Shown here piece after piece: positions 26,737 to 35,286 of a stretch of 64,000 bases of DNA (positions are counted from its first letter, which is position 1; each line of letters begins with the position of its first letter). Origin of the DNA: Streptomyces nigra (GTDB lineage: Bacteria > Actinomycetota > Actinomycetes > Streptomycetales > Streptomycetaceae); the NCBI RefSeq assembly GCF_003074055.1, contig NZ_CP029043.1:992001-1056000 (forward strand), written 5' to 3'. The notes under the pieces are model-generated. The model saw nothing but the letters and a program-made list of their open reading frames with translations, searched no databases and was not told where the DNA came from. The position numbers were made by a program, and so were the translations under genes.

Positions 26737-27207
26737 ATGGCCGCCACCAAGGACCCCCGCCCCTGCTCGATCGCCGACACGCTGGCCCTGGTCGGCGAGA
26801 AGTACTCCCTGCTCGTCCTGCGCGAGGTATGCCTCGGCAACGGCCGCTTCGACCAGCTCGTCCGCAACATCGGCGCCCCGCGCGACGTGCTCTCCACCCG
26901 GCTGCGGCGACTGGTCGACGCCGGGATCCTCACCAAGCGCGTGTACAGCGAGCGCCCGCAGCGGTTCCAGTACAGGCCCACGCAGGCCGGCCTGGAACTG
27001 GAACCAGTCCTGATGACGCTCATGGCCTGGGGCGACCGCCATCTGCGCCAGGACGACGACCGGCCCATGGTGATCGAGCACAGCTGCGGCAATGAACTGC
27101 TCCCGGAGGTCACCTGCCGGGCCTGCGGGGAGACGGTCCGCCACGAGGACCTCACGGCGCACCCCCAGGCGCCGGGCTGGTCGGTGTCGGGACCCACGGC
27201 CGCCTGA
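26737..27207 (+). CDS. HxlR family transcriptional regulator
   Basis: 156 residues. The HxlR winged helix shows CSIADTLALVGEKYSLLVLREVCLGNGRFDQLVRNIGAPRDVLSTRLRRLVDAGIL and the wing YSERPQRFQYRPTQAG. The Cys in the N-terminal PCS is where redox-sensing members sense. An extra C-terminal CxxC-like pair (CRACGE), together with HSCG, could bind zinc. Divergent from the thiolase and probably controlling it. Confidence 0.92.
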   Translation: MAATKDPRPCSIADTLALVGEKYSLLVLREVCLGNGRFDQLVRNIGAPRDVLSTRLRRLVDAGILTKRVYSERPQRFQYRPTQAGLELEPVLMTLMAWGDRHLRQDDDRPMVIEHSCGNELLPEVTCRACGETVRHEDLTAHPQAPGWSVSGPTAA

Positions 27208-27304
27208 CCACGGACCACGCGCGAGCCCTGTGACGGGGGTGTTCACCGAGGGGCGCTACGCTGCCCCTCGACACCCACGATCAGCGCTTGGACTCCGTAA
27301 CTTC

Positions 27305-28180
27305 ATGTCTTGGTTTGAATCCCTCATCCTCGGACTCGTCCAGGGGCTGACCGAATTCCTCCCCGTGTCCTCCAGTGCGCACCTGCGACTGACCGCGGCG
27401 TTCTCGGGCTGGGAGGACCCCGGCGCGGCGTTCACCGCGATCACGCAGATCGGCACCGAGGCAGCGGTCCTGATCTACTTCCGCAAGGACATCGGGCGGA
27501 TCATCCTGGCGTGGCTGAAGTCGCTGACGGACAAGGAGATGCGGCGCGACCACGATGCCCAGATGGGCTGGCTGGTCATCGTCGGCTCCATTCCGATCGG
27601 CGTCCTCGGCCTGACGTTCAAGGACCAGATCGAGGGCCCGTTCCGGGATCTGCGCATCACGGCGACGATGCTGATCGTGGTCGGCGTCATCATCGGCATC
27701 GCCGACCGGCTGGCGGCACGTGACGAGTCCGGCGGCAGGCACCGCGCCGCCAAGGAGCGCAAGTCGCTGGAGGACCTGAACGTCAGGGACGGCCTCATCT
27801 TCGGCCTGTGCCAGGCCATGGCACTCATCCCGGGCGTGTCCCGCTCCGGCGCCACCATCAGCGGCGGCCTCTTCATGGGCTACCGGCGTGAGTCCGCGGC
27901 CCGTTACTCGTTCCTGCTCGCGATCCCCGCCGTGCTCGCCTCGGGCCTCTTCGAACTCAAGGACGCCCTGGAGAACGACCATGTGTCCTGGGGTCCGACG
28001 ATCTTCGCCACGGTGATCGCCTTCGGTTCCGGATACGCGGTCATCGCATGGTTCATGAAGTTCATCTCGACGAAGAGCTTCATGCCGTTCGTGTACTACC
28101 GGGTGGTTCTCGGCCTGGTCATCATCGCCTTGGTCGCGGCGGGCGTCCTGAGCCCGCACGCGGCGGAGTCGGCAGGCTGA
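27305..28180 (+). CDS. uppP: Undecaprenyl-diphosphatase UppP (BacA)
   Basis: 291 residues, polytopic membrane protein. The two conserved blocks are present: GLVQGLTEFLPVSSSAH near residue 10 (Glu, Ser, His) and PGVSRSGATISGGLFMGYRRE near residue 170 (Arg). It recycles undecaprenyl diphosphate for peptidoglycan synthesis and gives bacitracin tolerance. ATG 27305 matches the family start. Confidence 0.96.
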   Translation: MSWFESLILGLVQGLTEFLPVSSSAHLRLTAAFSGWEDPGAAFTAITQIGTEAAVLIYFRKDIGRIILAWLKSLTDKEMRRDHDAQMGWLVIVGSIPIGVLGLTFKDQIEGPFRDLRITATMLIVVGVIIGIADRLAARDESGGRHRAAKERKSLEDLNVRDGLIFGLCQAMALIPGVSRSGATISGGLFMGYRRESAARYSFLLAIPAVLASGLFELKDALENDHVSWGPTIFATVIAFGSGYAVIAWFMKFISTKSFMPFVYYRVVLGLVIIALVAAGVLSPHAAESAG

Positions 28181-28309
28181 CCCGCGCGACTCGCCAGCCA
28201 CCGACTCGCCGGTGTGCAAACGTTTTTGGCCGTATTCGTGACCGAAGACATACGTGGCGTGTAGCCGTCCGGTAGCGCACGGTCAGCGCTTGCCCCTAGG
28301 CTTGACGCC

Positions 28310-28489
28310 ATGTCCCCCAGTTCCTTAGACCCTGGTTCCGTGCGCTCCGCCGCCGAGGTGAACGAGGCGATCCGCGCCCTGTGGATGCGCGCGGGCGGCT
28401 CCCTCTCGGCCCAGGAACGGGAAGAGTACGAACTGCTGGTGGTCGAGTGGGCGGCCGCCATCCGCGCCGAGGTGGTCCAGGCCGCTTGA
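28310..28489 (+). CDS. Small conserved-type protein, 59 residues
   Basis: ATG 28310 to TGA 28489. The sequence contains VRSAAEVNEAIRALWMRAG and EREEYELLVVEWAAAIRAEVVQ: two amphipathic helices, acidic, no Cys and no membrane segment. Third-position GC is high, which supports coding. I do not recognise a named family; small helical proteins like this are common in Streptomyces. The ribosome site is weak. Confidence 0.65.
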   Translation: MSPSSLDPGSVRSAAEVNEAIRALWMRAGGSLSAQEREEYELLVVEWAAAIRAEVVQAA

Positions 28490-28523
28490 AGCGACGAGCC
28501 GAAGCCCGGGGAGTGACGAACCC

Positions 28524-29189
28524 TCAGTGAGAGCCTTGCTCGGCTCGGCGTGCCCACAGGGCCAGGTCGCTGCTTGTCGCCACGGCGATGGTCTCGCCGG
28601 AGGGGGAGAATCCGGCAGTTCGAAGTTCCGAGTGGTGGGCGTGGTAGATGTGCCACCACTGCTCTTCGTGCGGCCCGGCATGGGGCAACCCCCCGTCACG
28701 GGACAACAGGACCCGTTCGTGCGGCCAGGCCGGCGCGACGACCTCCAGGGTCCAGCCGTCCTCAGTGGTGGTGTGCAGCCCTCCGCCGAACAGCTCCGCG
28801 ATGCGCACCCGACTCCCTGCGACCGGCCCCAGTCCGGGGCAGGAGAGGTCGGCGACCCCGTCGGGGACGGCGTCCTCCTCGTCCGGGTGGTGATTCCGGG
28901 CGACCATCTCGCCGGTCACGGTGTCGAACAGGCCATGACCGTCGTGCGAGACGACCATCACCAGATCGTGCCCGCTGCCGGGATGCGTGGCGAAGCCGAT
29001 CCCGAAGAGCCCGCCCACCGGCCGGCCGTACGCATGGTCGAAGACGCGTCGTCAGGGTTCGGGCGGGGACACCACCGGAGCCGCGAGGAGCCGATCGCGC
29101 ATCGCCCTCTGGTACGCCAAGAGCCCGGGCTCAGGCTCCGGTTCCTCGACGCGGGCCGTCTTCTTCGTCCACCTCTTCACAGCGCTCAT
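28524..29189 (-). pseudogene. Hypothetical protein gene interrupted by an in-frame TGA
   Basis: From ATG 29189 (starts MSAVKRWTKKTARVEEPEPE) the frame runs 45 codons to TGA at 29052-29054. It then continues open in the same frame for 176 codons, and the coding-like phrase RRVFDHAYGRPVGGLFGIGF follows directly. A single CGA-to-TGA change would explain it. The downstream part (28524-29018 from GTG) contains SGHDLVMVVSHDGHGLFDTVTGE and ends LALWARRAEQGSH. Function unknown. Reinitiation at GTG 29018, readthrough or a sequencing error are alternatives. Confidence 0.65.
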
Positions 29190-29249
29190 GATCCACGCTG
29201 GGACCGGACGTTCCAACCGAGTTGACGCCCCTCACCCCCGCTCCCGCGC

Positions 29250-29440
29250 CTACAACAGCTCGTCGGCATGCTCCAGAGCCCAGCGACCCAATGCCGCCAT
29301 CGGGCCCTCGACCAGGCTGCGTCCCAAGGCGGTCAGGTCGTACTCCACGCGTGGTTGCACCCCAGCCTGGGCGTGGCGTTCGATCAAACCGTTCGCGAGC
29401 AGGCGGTGCAGGGCGTTCCACCTCTCCCCCGCCGACCGGT
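29250..29440 (-). pseudogene. Truncated HxlR-type regulator, C-terminal half only
   Basis: The last 60 or so residues (ALHRLLANGLIERHAQAGVQPRVEYDLTALGRSLVEGPMAALGRW) match the C-terminal half of HxlR winged helices: end of the recognition helix, wing, and dimer helix. Beyond about 29440 the frame becomes the reverse of another gene, so the N-terminal half and promoter are gone. Confidence 0.65.
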
Positions 29441-29697
29441 GGACCACCCCGACCGAGGACCCCAGGTCCCCGGTGACGGTGGCGGTGTGCGGCGACGATG
29501 CGGCGGCACTGCGGGGCGACGGCACCCTGGTGCGGGACGTGGGCGGGCTCCTGGCGACGCTGGGAACCCTGGACCGCGTCCGTCAGCCGGAGGAGGTGGC
29601 GGGGTTCGTCATCGGCCTGGCCTTCGCCGGCGTCGACCCCGACTCGGCCGTGCCCGCGGTCCCTACGGCCACCACGCGCCCAGGGGCTGGGGCGTAG
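29440..29697 (+). pseudogene. 3' fragment of an unidentified gene
   Basis: An open frame with strong G/C third positions runs to TAG 29697 and includes TLVRDVGGLLATLGTLDRVRQPEEVAGFVIGLAF. It has no start or ribosome site; upstream it becomes the reverse of the HxlR fragment. It looks like the end of a gene that was once divergent from the regulator. I do not recognise the family. Confidence 0.45.
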
Positions 29698-29781
29698 CCC
29701 CGCCCACCCGACGACCGGCCGCGCCCTGATATCCCCGCACGCCCTCTTGGCGCGCCGCGCCCCATGCCCAACACTGAGCCG

Positions 29782-30261
29782 ATGACGCAGCGTGTGGAGC
29801 TCGCCACCCTCAGGGACCGACTGGCCGTCGACGAGCTGATCAGCGAGTACGCGGTGGCCGTGGACGACGGCGACTGGGAGGCGTATCGCGGCCTCTTCGC
29901 CCCGGGTGGCCGTGCCGACTACCGCTCGGCCGGGGGCACCGAGGGGGACGCCGGGACGGTCGCGGTGTGGCTGGCCGAGAGCATGCGGGCCTTCTCGGTA
30001 CGGCAGCACCTGATCGTCAACCGCCGGGTGCGCTTCGGCGTCCTCGAGCAGGACGTCGGGGACACCGCGGACGTACGGGCGGACTACGTCAACCCCATGC
30101 GGCTGGCCGGCGAGGGAGCGGGGGCGCCGGACTTCGTCAGCGGCGGCCGGTACGCCTTCGGTCTGGTGCGCACCGACGACGGCTGGCGGCTGCGCCAGGT
30201 CGTCATCGAGGAGAAGTGGCGCCGTACGCCCGAGCGGACCGCACCGGCCGGCGTCGGCTGA
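29782..30261 (+). CDS. NTF2/SnoaL-like domain protein
   Basis: 159 residues (ATG 29782; ATG 29764 is an alternative). A single cone-shaped NTF2-like domain: LRDRLAVDELISEYAVAVDDGDWEAYRGLFAPGGRADYRSAGG, then RQHLIVNRRVRF and GWRLRQVVIEEKWRR. SnoaL_4-type members include cyclases, dehydratases and binding proteins; the activity here is open. Confidence 0.86.
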   Translation: MTQRVELATLRDRLAVDELISEYAVAVDDGDWEAYRGLFAPGGRADYRSAGGTEGDAGTVAVWLAESMRAFSVRQHLIVNRRVRFGVLEQDVGDTADVRADYVNPMRLAGEGAGAPDFVSGGRYAFGLVRTDDGWRLRQVVIEEKWRRTPERTAPAGVG

Positions 30262-30333
30262 CCGGCGGCGGCCGGATGTCCCGGTACCGGTCCTGTGCGC
30301 ACACTGGAAGGACGACGGGGTAGGAGGCGCTGC

Positions 30334-31905
30334 ATGAAGACGATCAGTCGCCGGCTCGCCTCACCATGGCGGCGCTCGGCCATCGCCGCGGCCCTGGGCG
30401 CCCTGCCCGTGCTCGCCTTTCCCCAGCCGTCGCTCTGGTGGTTCGCGTACGTCGCCCTGATCCCGTGGATCGCGTTGCTGCGCGGTGCGCCCACGGGCCG
30501 GCGCGCGGCATACGACGGCTGGTGGGGCGGGTTCGGCTTCATGCTGGCGATGCACCACTGGCTGCTGCCGAACCTGCACGTCTTCACCTTCGTCATCGCC
30601 GCCCTGCTGGGCGCGCTCTGGGCGCCTTGGGGCTGGCTGGTGCACCGGCTGCTCGGTGCGGGGCAGACGCCGGCGCGCGCCACGGCGGCGCTCGTCCTGC
30701 TGCCGTCGGGCTGGCTGCTGATCGAGCTGGTGCGGTCCTGGCAGGGGCTCGGCGGGCCGTGGGGCGTGCTGGGCGCGAGCCAGTGGGACGTCGGTCCGGC
30801 GCTGCGCCTCGCCTCGGTGGGCGGCGTGTGGCTGGTCAGCTATCTGGTGGTGGCCGTGAACGTGGCGCTCGCCGTGGTGCTGACGGAGCGGGCGGCCCGC
30901 GTCCCGGCGGTGGCCGGACTGACCGCGGCGGCCGTCGGCACGTCGGCCGCCTGGATGTGGGCGCCGCGCCCGCACGTCGACGACCGGGTGCGGATCGCGG
31001 TCGTGCAGCCGGGCGTCGTGAAGGGACCGGACGCGCGGTTCGACCGCGAGGAGCGCCTGACCCACGAACTGGCGGGCCAGGACGTCGATCTGGTCGTCTG
31101 GGGCGAGAGCAGCGTCGGTTTCGACCTGGCCGACCGGCCGGACCTGTCGCGCCGGCTGGCCGCCCTGTCCCGCGAGACCGGCGCGGACGTCCTGGTGAAC
31201 GTCGACGCGCGGCGCTCCGACCGGCCCGGCATCTACAAGAGTTCCGTCCTGGTCGGCCCCGACGGCCCGACCGGTGACCGCTACGACAAGATGCGGCTGG
31301 TGCCGTTCGGCGAGTACATCCCGCTGCGTTCGATGCTGGGCTGGGCGACCTCGGTGGGCAAGGCGGCCGCCGAGGACCGCAGGCAGGGCACCGAGCAGGT
31401 GGTGATGGACGTCGGGAACGGCCTGCGTGTCGGCCCGATGGTCTGCTTCGAGTCCGCCTTCGCCGACATGAGCCGCCATCTCGCGGACGACGGCGCCGAG
31501 GTGCTGATCGCCCAGTCGGCGACGTCGACGTTCCAGCAGAGCTGGGCTCCCGAGCAGCACGCGTCGCTGGCGGCGCTGCGGGCCGCCGAGACGGGCCGCC
31601 CCATGGTGCACGCGACGCTCACCGGTGTGTCGGCCGTGTACGGCCCGGACGGGCAGCGCGTCGGGTCCTGGGTGGGCACGAGCGCCGGCGCGAGCGCCGT
31701 CTTCGAGGTGCCGCTGGCCGACGGGGTCACGCCGTACGTCCGGTTCGGCGACTGGCCGCTGCACGCGGCGGTGCTGATCGTCGCCCTGTGGTGCCTGGGC
31801 GAGGCGACGCGCGGTCTGCGGCCCCGGTTCAGGCGGCCTGCTCCTGAACCGCCCGTACCACCCGCTCACACAGTTCGTGGGTCGCAAGCGCGTCCCTGGC
31901 GCTGA
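30334..31905 (+). CDS. lnt: Apolipoprotein N-acyltransferase (Lnt)
   Basis: 523 residues. About six N-terminal hydrophobic segments, including LPVLAFPQPSLWWFAYVALIPWIALL, are followed by a nitrilase-like periplasmic domain. The catalytic Glu is in VVWGESSVGF, Lys in YDKMRLVPFGEYIP, and Cys in GPMVCFESAF. It adds the third acyl chain to lipoproteins. Streptomyces usually carries two Lnt homologues; this is one of them. ATG 30334 follows TAGGAGG. Its end overlaps the convergent oxidoreductase gene by 77 bp. Confidence 0.93.
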   Translation: MKTISRRLASPWRRSAIAAALGALPVLAFPQPSLWWFAYVALIPWIALLRGAPTGRRAAYDGWWGGFGFMLAMHHWLLPNLHVFTFVIAALLGALWAPWGWLVHRLLGAGQTPARATAALVLLPSGWLLIELVRSWQGLGGPWGVLGASQWDVGPALRLASVGGVWLVSYLVVAVNVALAVVLTERAARVPAVAGLTAAAVGTSAAWMWAPRPHVDDRVRIAVVQPGVVKGPDARFDREERLTHELAGQDVDLVVWGESSVGFDLADRPDLSRRLAALSRETGADVLVNVDARRSDRPGIYKSSVLVGPDGPTGDRYDKMRLVPFGEYIPLRSMLGWATSVGKAAAEDRRQGTEQVVMDVGNGLRVGPMVCFESAFADMSRHLADDGAEVLIAQSATSTFQQSWAPEQHASLAALRAAETGRPMVHATLTGVSAVYGPDGQRVGSWVGTSAGASAVFEVPLADGVTPYVRFGDWPLHAAVLIVALWCLGEATRGLRPRFRRPAPEPPVPPAHTVRGSQARPWR

Positions 31906-32734
31906 GCACCTTCCCGGCCCGCACGGCGTCGAGGAAGGCCAGGACGACCTGCTCGATACCGCGCTGGCGGGCGACCGGCACCCAGTCGCCGCGCCGCCGC
32001 ACGGTGGGCTGGCCCTTGTGGTCGACGACCTCGGCGAGGTTCAGGACCTGCCGCTTGGTGTCCTGCCCGGAGACCTCCAGGATCTCCTCGGTGGAGCCGC
32101 TGAGCCGGTTCATCACGCCGAGCGCGGTGAAGCCCTCGCCCGACAGCTGCAGCACGACGTGGTGGAGCAGCCCGCCCTCGGTGCGGGCGCGCACCGTCAC
32201 GTCGTCGACCGGTCCGGGCACCAGGAAGCGCAGGGTGTCCACGACGTGGATGAAGTCGTCGAGGATCATCGCGCGGGGCTCCTCGGGCAGCCCGACGCGG
32301 TTCTTCTGCATGAGGATCAGCTCGCGCGGATGGTCGGCGCACTGCGCGTAGCCGGGGGCGTAACGCCGGTTGAAGCCGACCACGAGGCTCACGCCGCGCT
32401 CCTCGGCGAGCGTCACCAGCCGCTCGGAGTCGTCCAGCCGGTAGGCGAGCGGCTTGTCGACATAGGTCGGCACCCCGGCTTCCAGCAGCCGGGTCACGAT
32501 CTCCGGGTGGGCGACCGTGGGGGCGTGCACGAAGGCGGCGTCCAGCCCGGCGGACAGCAGCGACTCGAGGTCGGTGTGGCGCTGCGCGTCGGGGAGGTGC
32601 AGGCCGTCGGCGACGCGGGTGAGCGTGGCCGGCGTACGGGTCTGCAGATGCAGTTCGATCCCCGGCTGCACCCCGAGCACCGGCAGGTAGGCCTTCTGCG
32701 CGATGTCACCTAGTCCGATGCAGCCGACCTTCAC
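31829..32734 (-). CDS. Gfo/Idh/MocA family oxidoreductase
   Basis: 301 residues. The N-terminal Rossmann domain starts VGCIGLGDIAQKAYLPVL. PTYVDKPLAYRLDDSERLV holds the family's KP motif, with Asp where Glu is more usual. The C-terminal dimer/substrate domain has FIHVVDTLRFLVPGPVDDV. It probably acts on a sugar or cyclitol with NAD(P). The start overlaps the FAD-monooxygenase stop by 4 bp, so both are one operon under the divergent TetR regulator. Confidence 0.91.
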   Translation of the reverse strand: MKVGCIGLGDIAQKAYLPVLGVQPGIELHLQTRTPATLTRVADGLHLPDAQRHTDLESLLSAGLDAAFVHAPTVAHPEIVTRLLEAGVPTYVDKPLAYRLDDSERLVTLAEERGVSLVVGFNRRYAPGYAQCADHPRELILMQKNRVGLPEEPRAMILDDFIHVVDTLRFLVPGPVDDVTVRARTEGGLLHHVVLQLSGEGFTALGVMNRLSGSTEEILEVSGQDTKRQVLNLAEVVDHKGQPTVRRRGDWVPVARQRGIEQVVLAFLDAVRAGKVLSARDALATHELCERVVRAVQEQAA

Positions 32735-33933
32735 GGGGTGTGCTCCTTGGGGTGATCGCCGTCCGGGGTCTTGCGGGCAGCATACGGCGCCTGCGGCGGC
32801 CGCCAGTCGGCGATGCCCTCGAAGCCCTTCAGGAACAGCAGCGGCGCCGCCTTCGACACGGCGGCCAGCGCCGCGTTCCGTACGGCGCCGGCGGCCCGGC
32901 CGGTCATCATGTTCAGTTGGGCCGCCCGGACGGCCTGGCGGGAGATGGCCGTCGTCCGGGGCAGGCGGGCGGCGGTGTAGGCGGCGAGGTCGCCGGCGTG
33001 ATGGCCCAGGACGACGGCGTCCTCGATGGCCTGGTTGCCGCCCTGCCCGAGGGTCGGCGGCATGGCGTGCGCGGCGTCGCCGACGAGGGCGACCCGGCCG
33101 TGGTGGAAGGCGGGCAGCGGCTCGGCGATGTGGTGGACGTCGTGGCGCAGCACGTCCTCGGGGCGGGCGGCGGCGAGGATCGCGGGCACCGGGTCGTGCC
33201 AGTCGCCGTAGCGGCGCAGCAGTTCGGCCTTCTCGTCGTCGGGGGCCCGCCCGCCGGCGGGGGTGACGGCGGCGGCGTAGGCGTACACCCGGCCGTCCTT
33301 GAGCGGGTGGGAGCCCCAGATGCGGCCCGGGCCCCAGGTCTCGTGGGAGGCGAAGTCGACGCCGGGCACGGGGATCAGGAGCCGCCAGGTGGTGAATCCG
33401 GAGTAGACGGTCCCGGGGTGGCCGGGGAACAGCGCGTCCCGTACGGCGGACCGGATGCCGTCGGCGGCCACCACGAGGTCGGCCTCCAACTCGCCGTCGG
33501 GCGTGCCGACGCGCGCGGGGCGGGTGGCGTCGCCGGGGTCGGCGACCGTGGCGGGGATGCCCGTGCGTACGGCGTCCGCGGGGAGGCGGGTGGCGAGGCT
33601 GGTGACGAGGGTGGCGCGGTGCAGCAGGACGAGGGGGCCGCCGAAGCGCCGGGCCAGGGCGTCGGCGTCGGTGCGGGCGAGCCAGCGTCCGGAGGGGGTG
33701 CGCAGTCCTCCGTCGTCCATCCGGGAGGCGAGGTCACGGATCTCGTCACCGGCCCCGATGACGTCGAGGGCGCGCAGCGAGTTGGGGGCCAGGGAGATGG
33801 CGGCGCCGACCGGCTCCAGGCCGGGTGCCCGTTCCAGGACGGTGACGGCCCAGCCCTTCTGGTGCAGTGCGGCCGCCGCGGCCAGGCCGCCGATACCACC
33901 GCCGATCACGACGGCCCTTCCGGTGGGTGCCAT
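32731..33933 (-). CDS. FAD-dependent monooxygenase
   Basis: 400 residues of the flavin aromatic hydroxylase type. GGGIGGLAAAAALHQKGWAV is at residues 12-31, the DG motif lies in VVAADGIRSAVRDALFPGHP, and the FAD closing motif is GDAAHAMPPTLGQGGNQAIEDA. Substrate unknown; the family hydroxylates aromatic or polyketide-like compounds. It is first in an operon with the Gfo/Idh/MocA gene. Twin palindromes lie 16-60 bp upstream. Confidence 0.92.
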   Translation of the reverse strand: MAPTGRAVVIGGGIGGLAAAAALHQKGWAVTVLERAPGLEPVGAAISLAPNSLRALDVIGAGDEIRDLASRMDDGGLRTPSGRWLARTDADALARRFGGPLVLLHRATLVTSLATRLPADAVRTGIPATVADPGDATRPARVGTPDGELEADLVVAADGIRSAVRDALFPGHPGTVYSGFTTWRLLIPVPGVDFASHETWGPGRIWGSHPLKDGRVYAYAAAVTPAGGRAPDDEKAELLRRYGDWHDPVPAILAAARPEDVLRHDVHHIAEPLPAFHHGRVALVGDAAHAMPPTLGQGGNQAIEDAVVLGHHAGDLAAYTAARLPRTTAISRQAVRAAQLNMMTGRAAGAVRNAALAAVSKAAPLLFLKGFEGIADWRPPQAPYAARKTPDGDHPKEHTP

Positions 33934-33948
33934 GACTCCTCCAGAGTG

Positions 33949-33962
33949 ACTACAGGTGTAGT
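33949..33962. promoter_or_regulatory. TetR operator candidate 1
   Basis: ACTACAGGTGTAGT, perfect 6-bp arms with GG in the centre, 16 bp from the monooxygenase start. Confidence 0.8.
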
Positions 33963-33980
33963 GCCCGACGTTTCGACCGT

Positions 33981-33994
33981 ACTACAGACGTAGT
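33981..33994. promoter_or_regulatory. TetR operator candidate 2
   Basis: ACTACAGACGTAGT, 5-bp arms with an AGAC centre. It is 32 bp from site 1 (three helical turns) and 21 bp before the TetR start. Confidence 0.78.
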
Positions 33995-34014
33995 GCGACG
34001 GGTAGGTTGGCCCC

Positions 34015-34605
34015 ATGTCCGTACGCACGCCGTCCGCCGCCCGCGCCGATCTCGTCGCCGACACCGCCCTCGCGCTGCTGGCCGAGCGCGGGATGCGCGG
34101 GCTCACCCACCGGGCGGTCGACGAGGCGGCGGGCCTGCCGCAGGGCTCGACGTCCAATGTGGCCCGCACCCGGCAGGCCCTGCTGGAGCTGGCGGTACGC
34201 CGGCTGGCCGAGCGCGAGGCGCGGGTGCTGGCCCTGGAGGAGATGCCCGACCCGCGCGGCGGCCTCGACGCCCTGGCCGACGGGCTGGCCCTGGCGACCC
34301 ACCGCTCGCTGACCTGCCACCGCGAGCTGACGCTGGCCCGCTACGAACTGGCCCTGGAGGCCACGCGCCGGCCCGAGCTGCGGGCGTACTTCGACGCGAC
34401 CGGCCGCCGTTTCCGCGACCAGCTCGGCGCGCTGCTCACCGCGGCCGGCTCACCGGCCCCCGGGCGCCATGTGCTCTCCCTCGTCGCGTGGGCGGACGGA
34501 CTGCTCTTCAGCTGTGTGGCCGGCTCCTTCAGCTCCGAGGTGCCGAGCCTGGAGGAGGTCAGGGCCGGACTGCGTGAACTTGTCGCGGGGATGTCCGGTC
34601 CCTGA
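34015..34605 (+). CDS. TetR family transcriptional regulator
   Basis: 196 residues. The N-terminal HTH is LVADTALALLAERGMRGLTHRAVDEAAGLPQGSTSNVARTRQALLELAV; the rest is the helical ligand domain with REL and FRDQLGALL segments. It is divergent from the FAD-monooxygenase operon and flanked by two near-identical palindromes. It thus very likely represses that operon and itself until a substrate-like ligand binds. Confidence 0.93.
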   Translation: MSVRTPSAARADLVADTALALLAERGMRGLTHRAVDEAAGLPQGSTSNVARTRQALLELAVRRLAEREARVLALEEMPDPRGGLDALADGLALATHRSLTCHRELTLARYELALEATRRPELRAYFDATGRRFRDQLGALLTAAGSPAPGRHVLSLVAWADGLLFSCVAGSFSSEVPSLEEVRAGLRELVAGMSGP

Positions 34606-34661
34606 CCTCGCCGCCCGGGAAACTCCTGGTGACCGGGGCCGAGTTGGGCGATCATGCTCGG

Positions 34662-35174
34662 ATGACGACCGAACGCCATGAACCGTCCACCACCGCCGAC
34701 GAGCGCACCATGCTGGAGGGCTGGCTCGAGTACCACCGGCAGACCCTGGCGTGGAAGTGCGAGGGCCTGACCGAGGACCAGTTGCGCACCCCCTCCGCCG
34801 AGCCGTCCGAGCTGACCCTCATGGGACTGGTCCGGCACATGACGGAGGTGGAGCGCAGCTGGTTCCGCCGGGTCATGGCCGCCGAGGACGCCGGCCCGGT
34901 CTACTACAGCGACGCCGACCCCGACGGCGAGTTCCACTTCTCCCCCGGCGACACCTGGGATCAGGCGTACGACGGCTGGCAGGCGGAGATCGACAAGGCC
35001 CGGCAGCACGCCGCGCGCTTCGGCCTGGACGACATGTCGGAGGGCGCCCACGCCCGCACGGGCGAGCGCTACAACCTGCGCTGGATCTATACGCACATGA
35101 TCGAGGAGTACGCCCGTCACAACGGGCACGCCGACCTGCTGCGCGAGCGGATCGACGGCGCGACCGGCGAGTGA
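34662..35174 (+). CDS. DinB family protein (DUF664 type)
   Basis: 170 residues, four-helix bundle. Metal-site histidines of the DinB fold are seen in LVRHMTEVERSWFRRVM and YTHMIEEYARHNGHADLLRE. Some actinobacterial members act as thiol-S-transferases using mycothiol; others are of unknown use. ATG 34662 is taken because the upstream in-frame ATG precedes unconserved residues. It lies 56 bp after the TetR gene. Confidence 0.9.
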   Translation: MTTERHEPSTTADERTMLEGWLEYHRQTLAWKCEGLTEDQLRTPSAEPSELTLMGLVRHMTEVERSWFRRVMAAEDAGPVYYSDADPDGEFHFSPGDTWDQAYDGWQAEIDKARQHAARFGLDDMSEGAHARTGERYNLRWIYTHMIEEYARHNGHADLLRERIDGATGE

Positions 35175-35286
35175 CGTCACCCTGAGGGGGCCGGGGCCGC
35201 CCGTACGGGGCCGGAGATCACCCGTGCGGAGCAACCTGCGCCTGTCCGCTCTCCGGGCGGCCCCGGCACCCACCAGAGTGGAGCGG

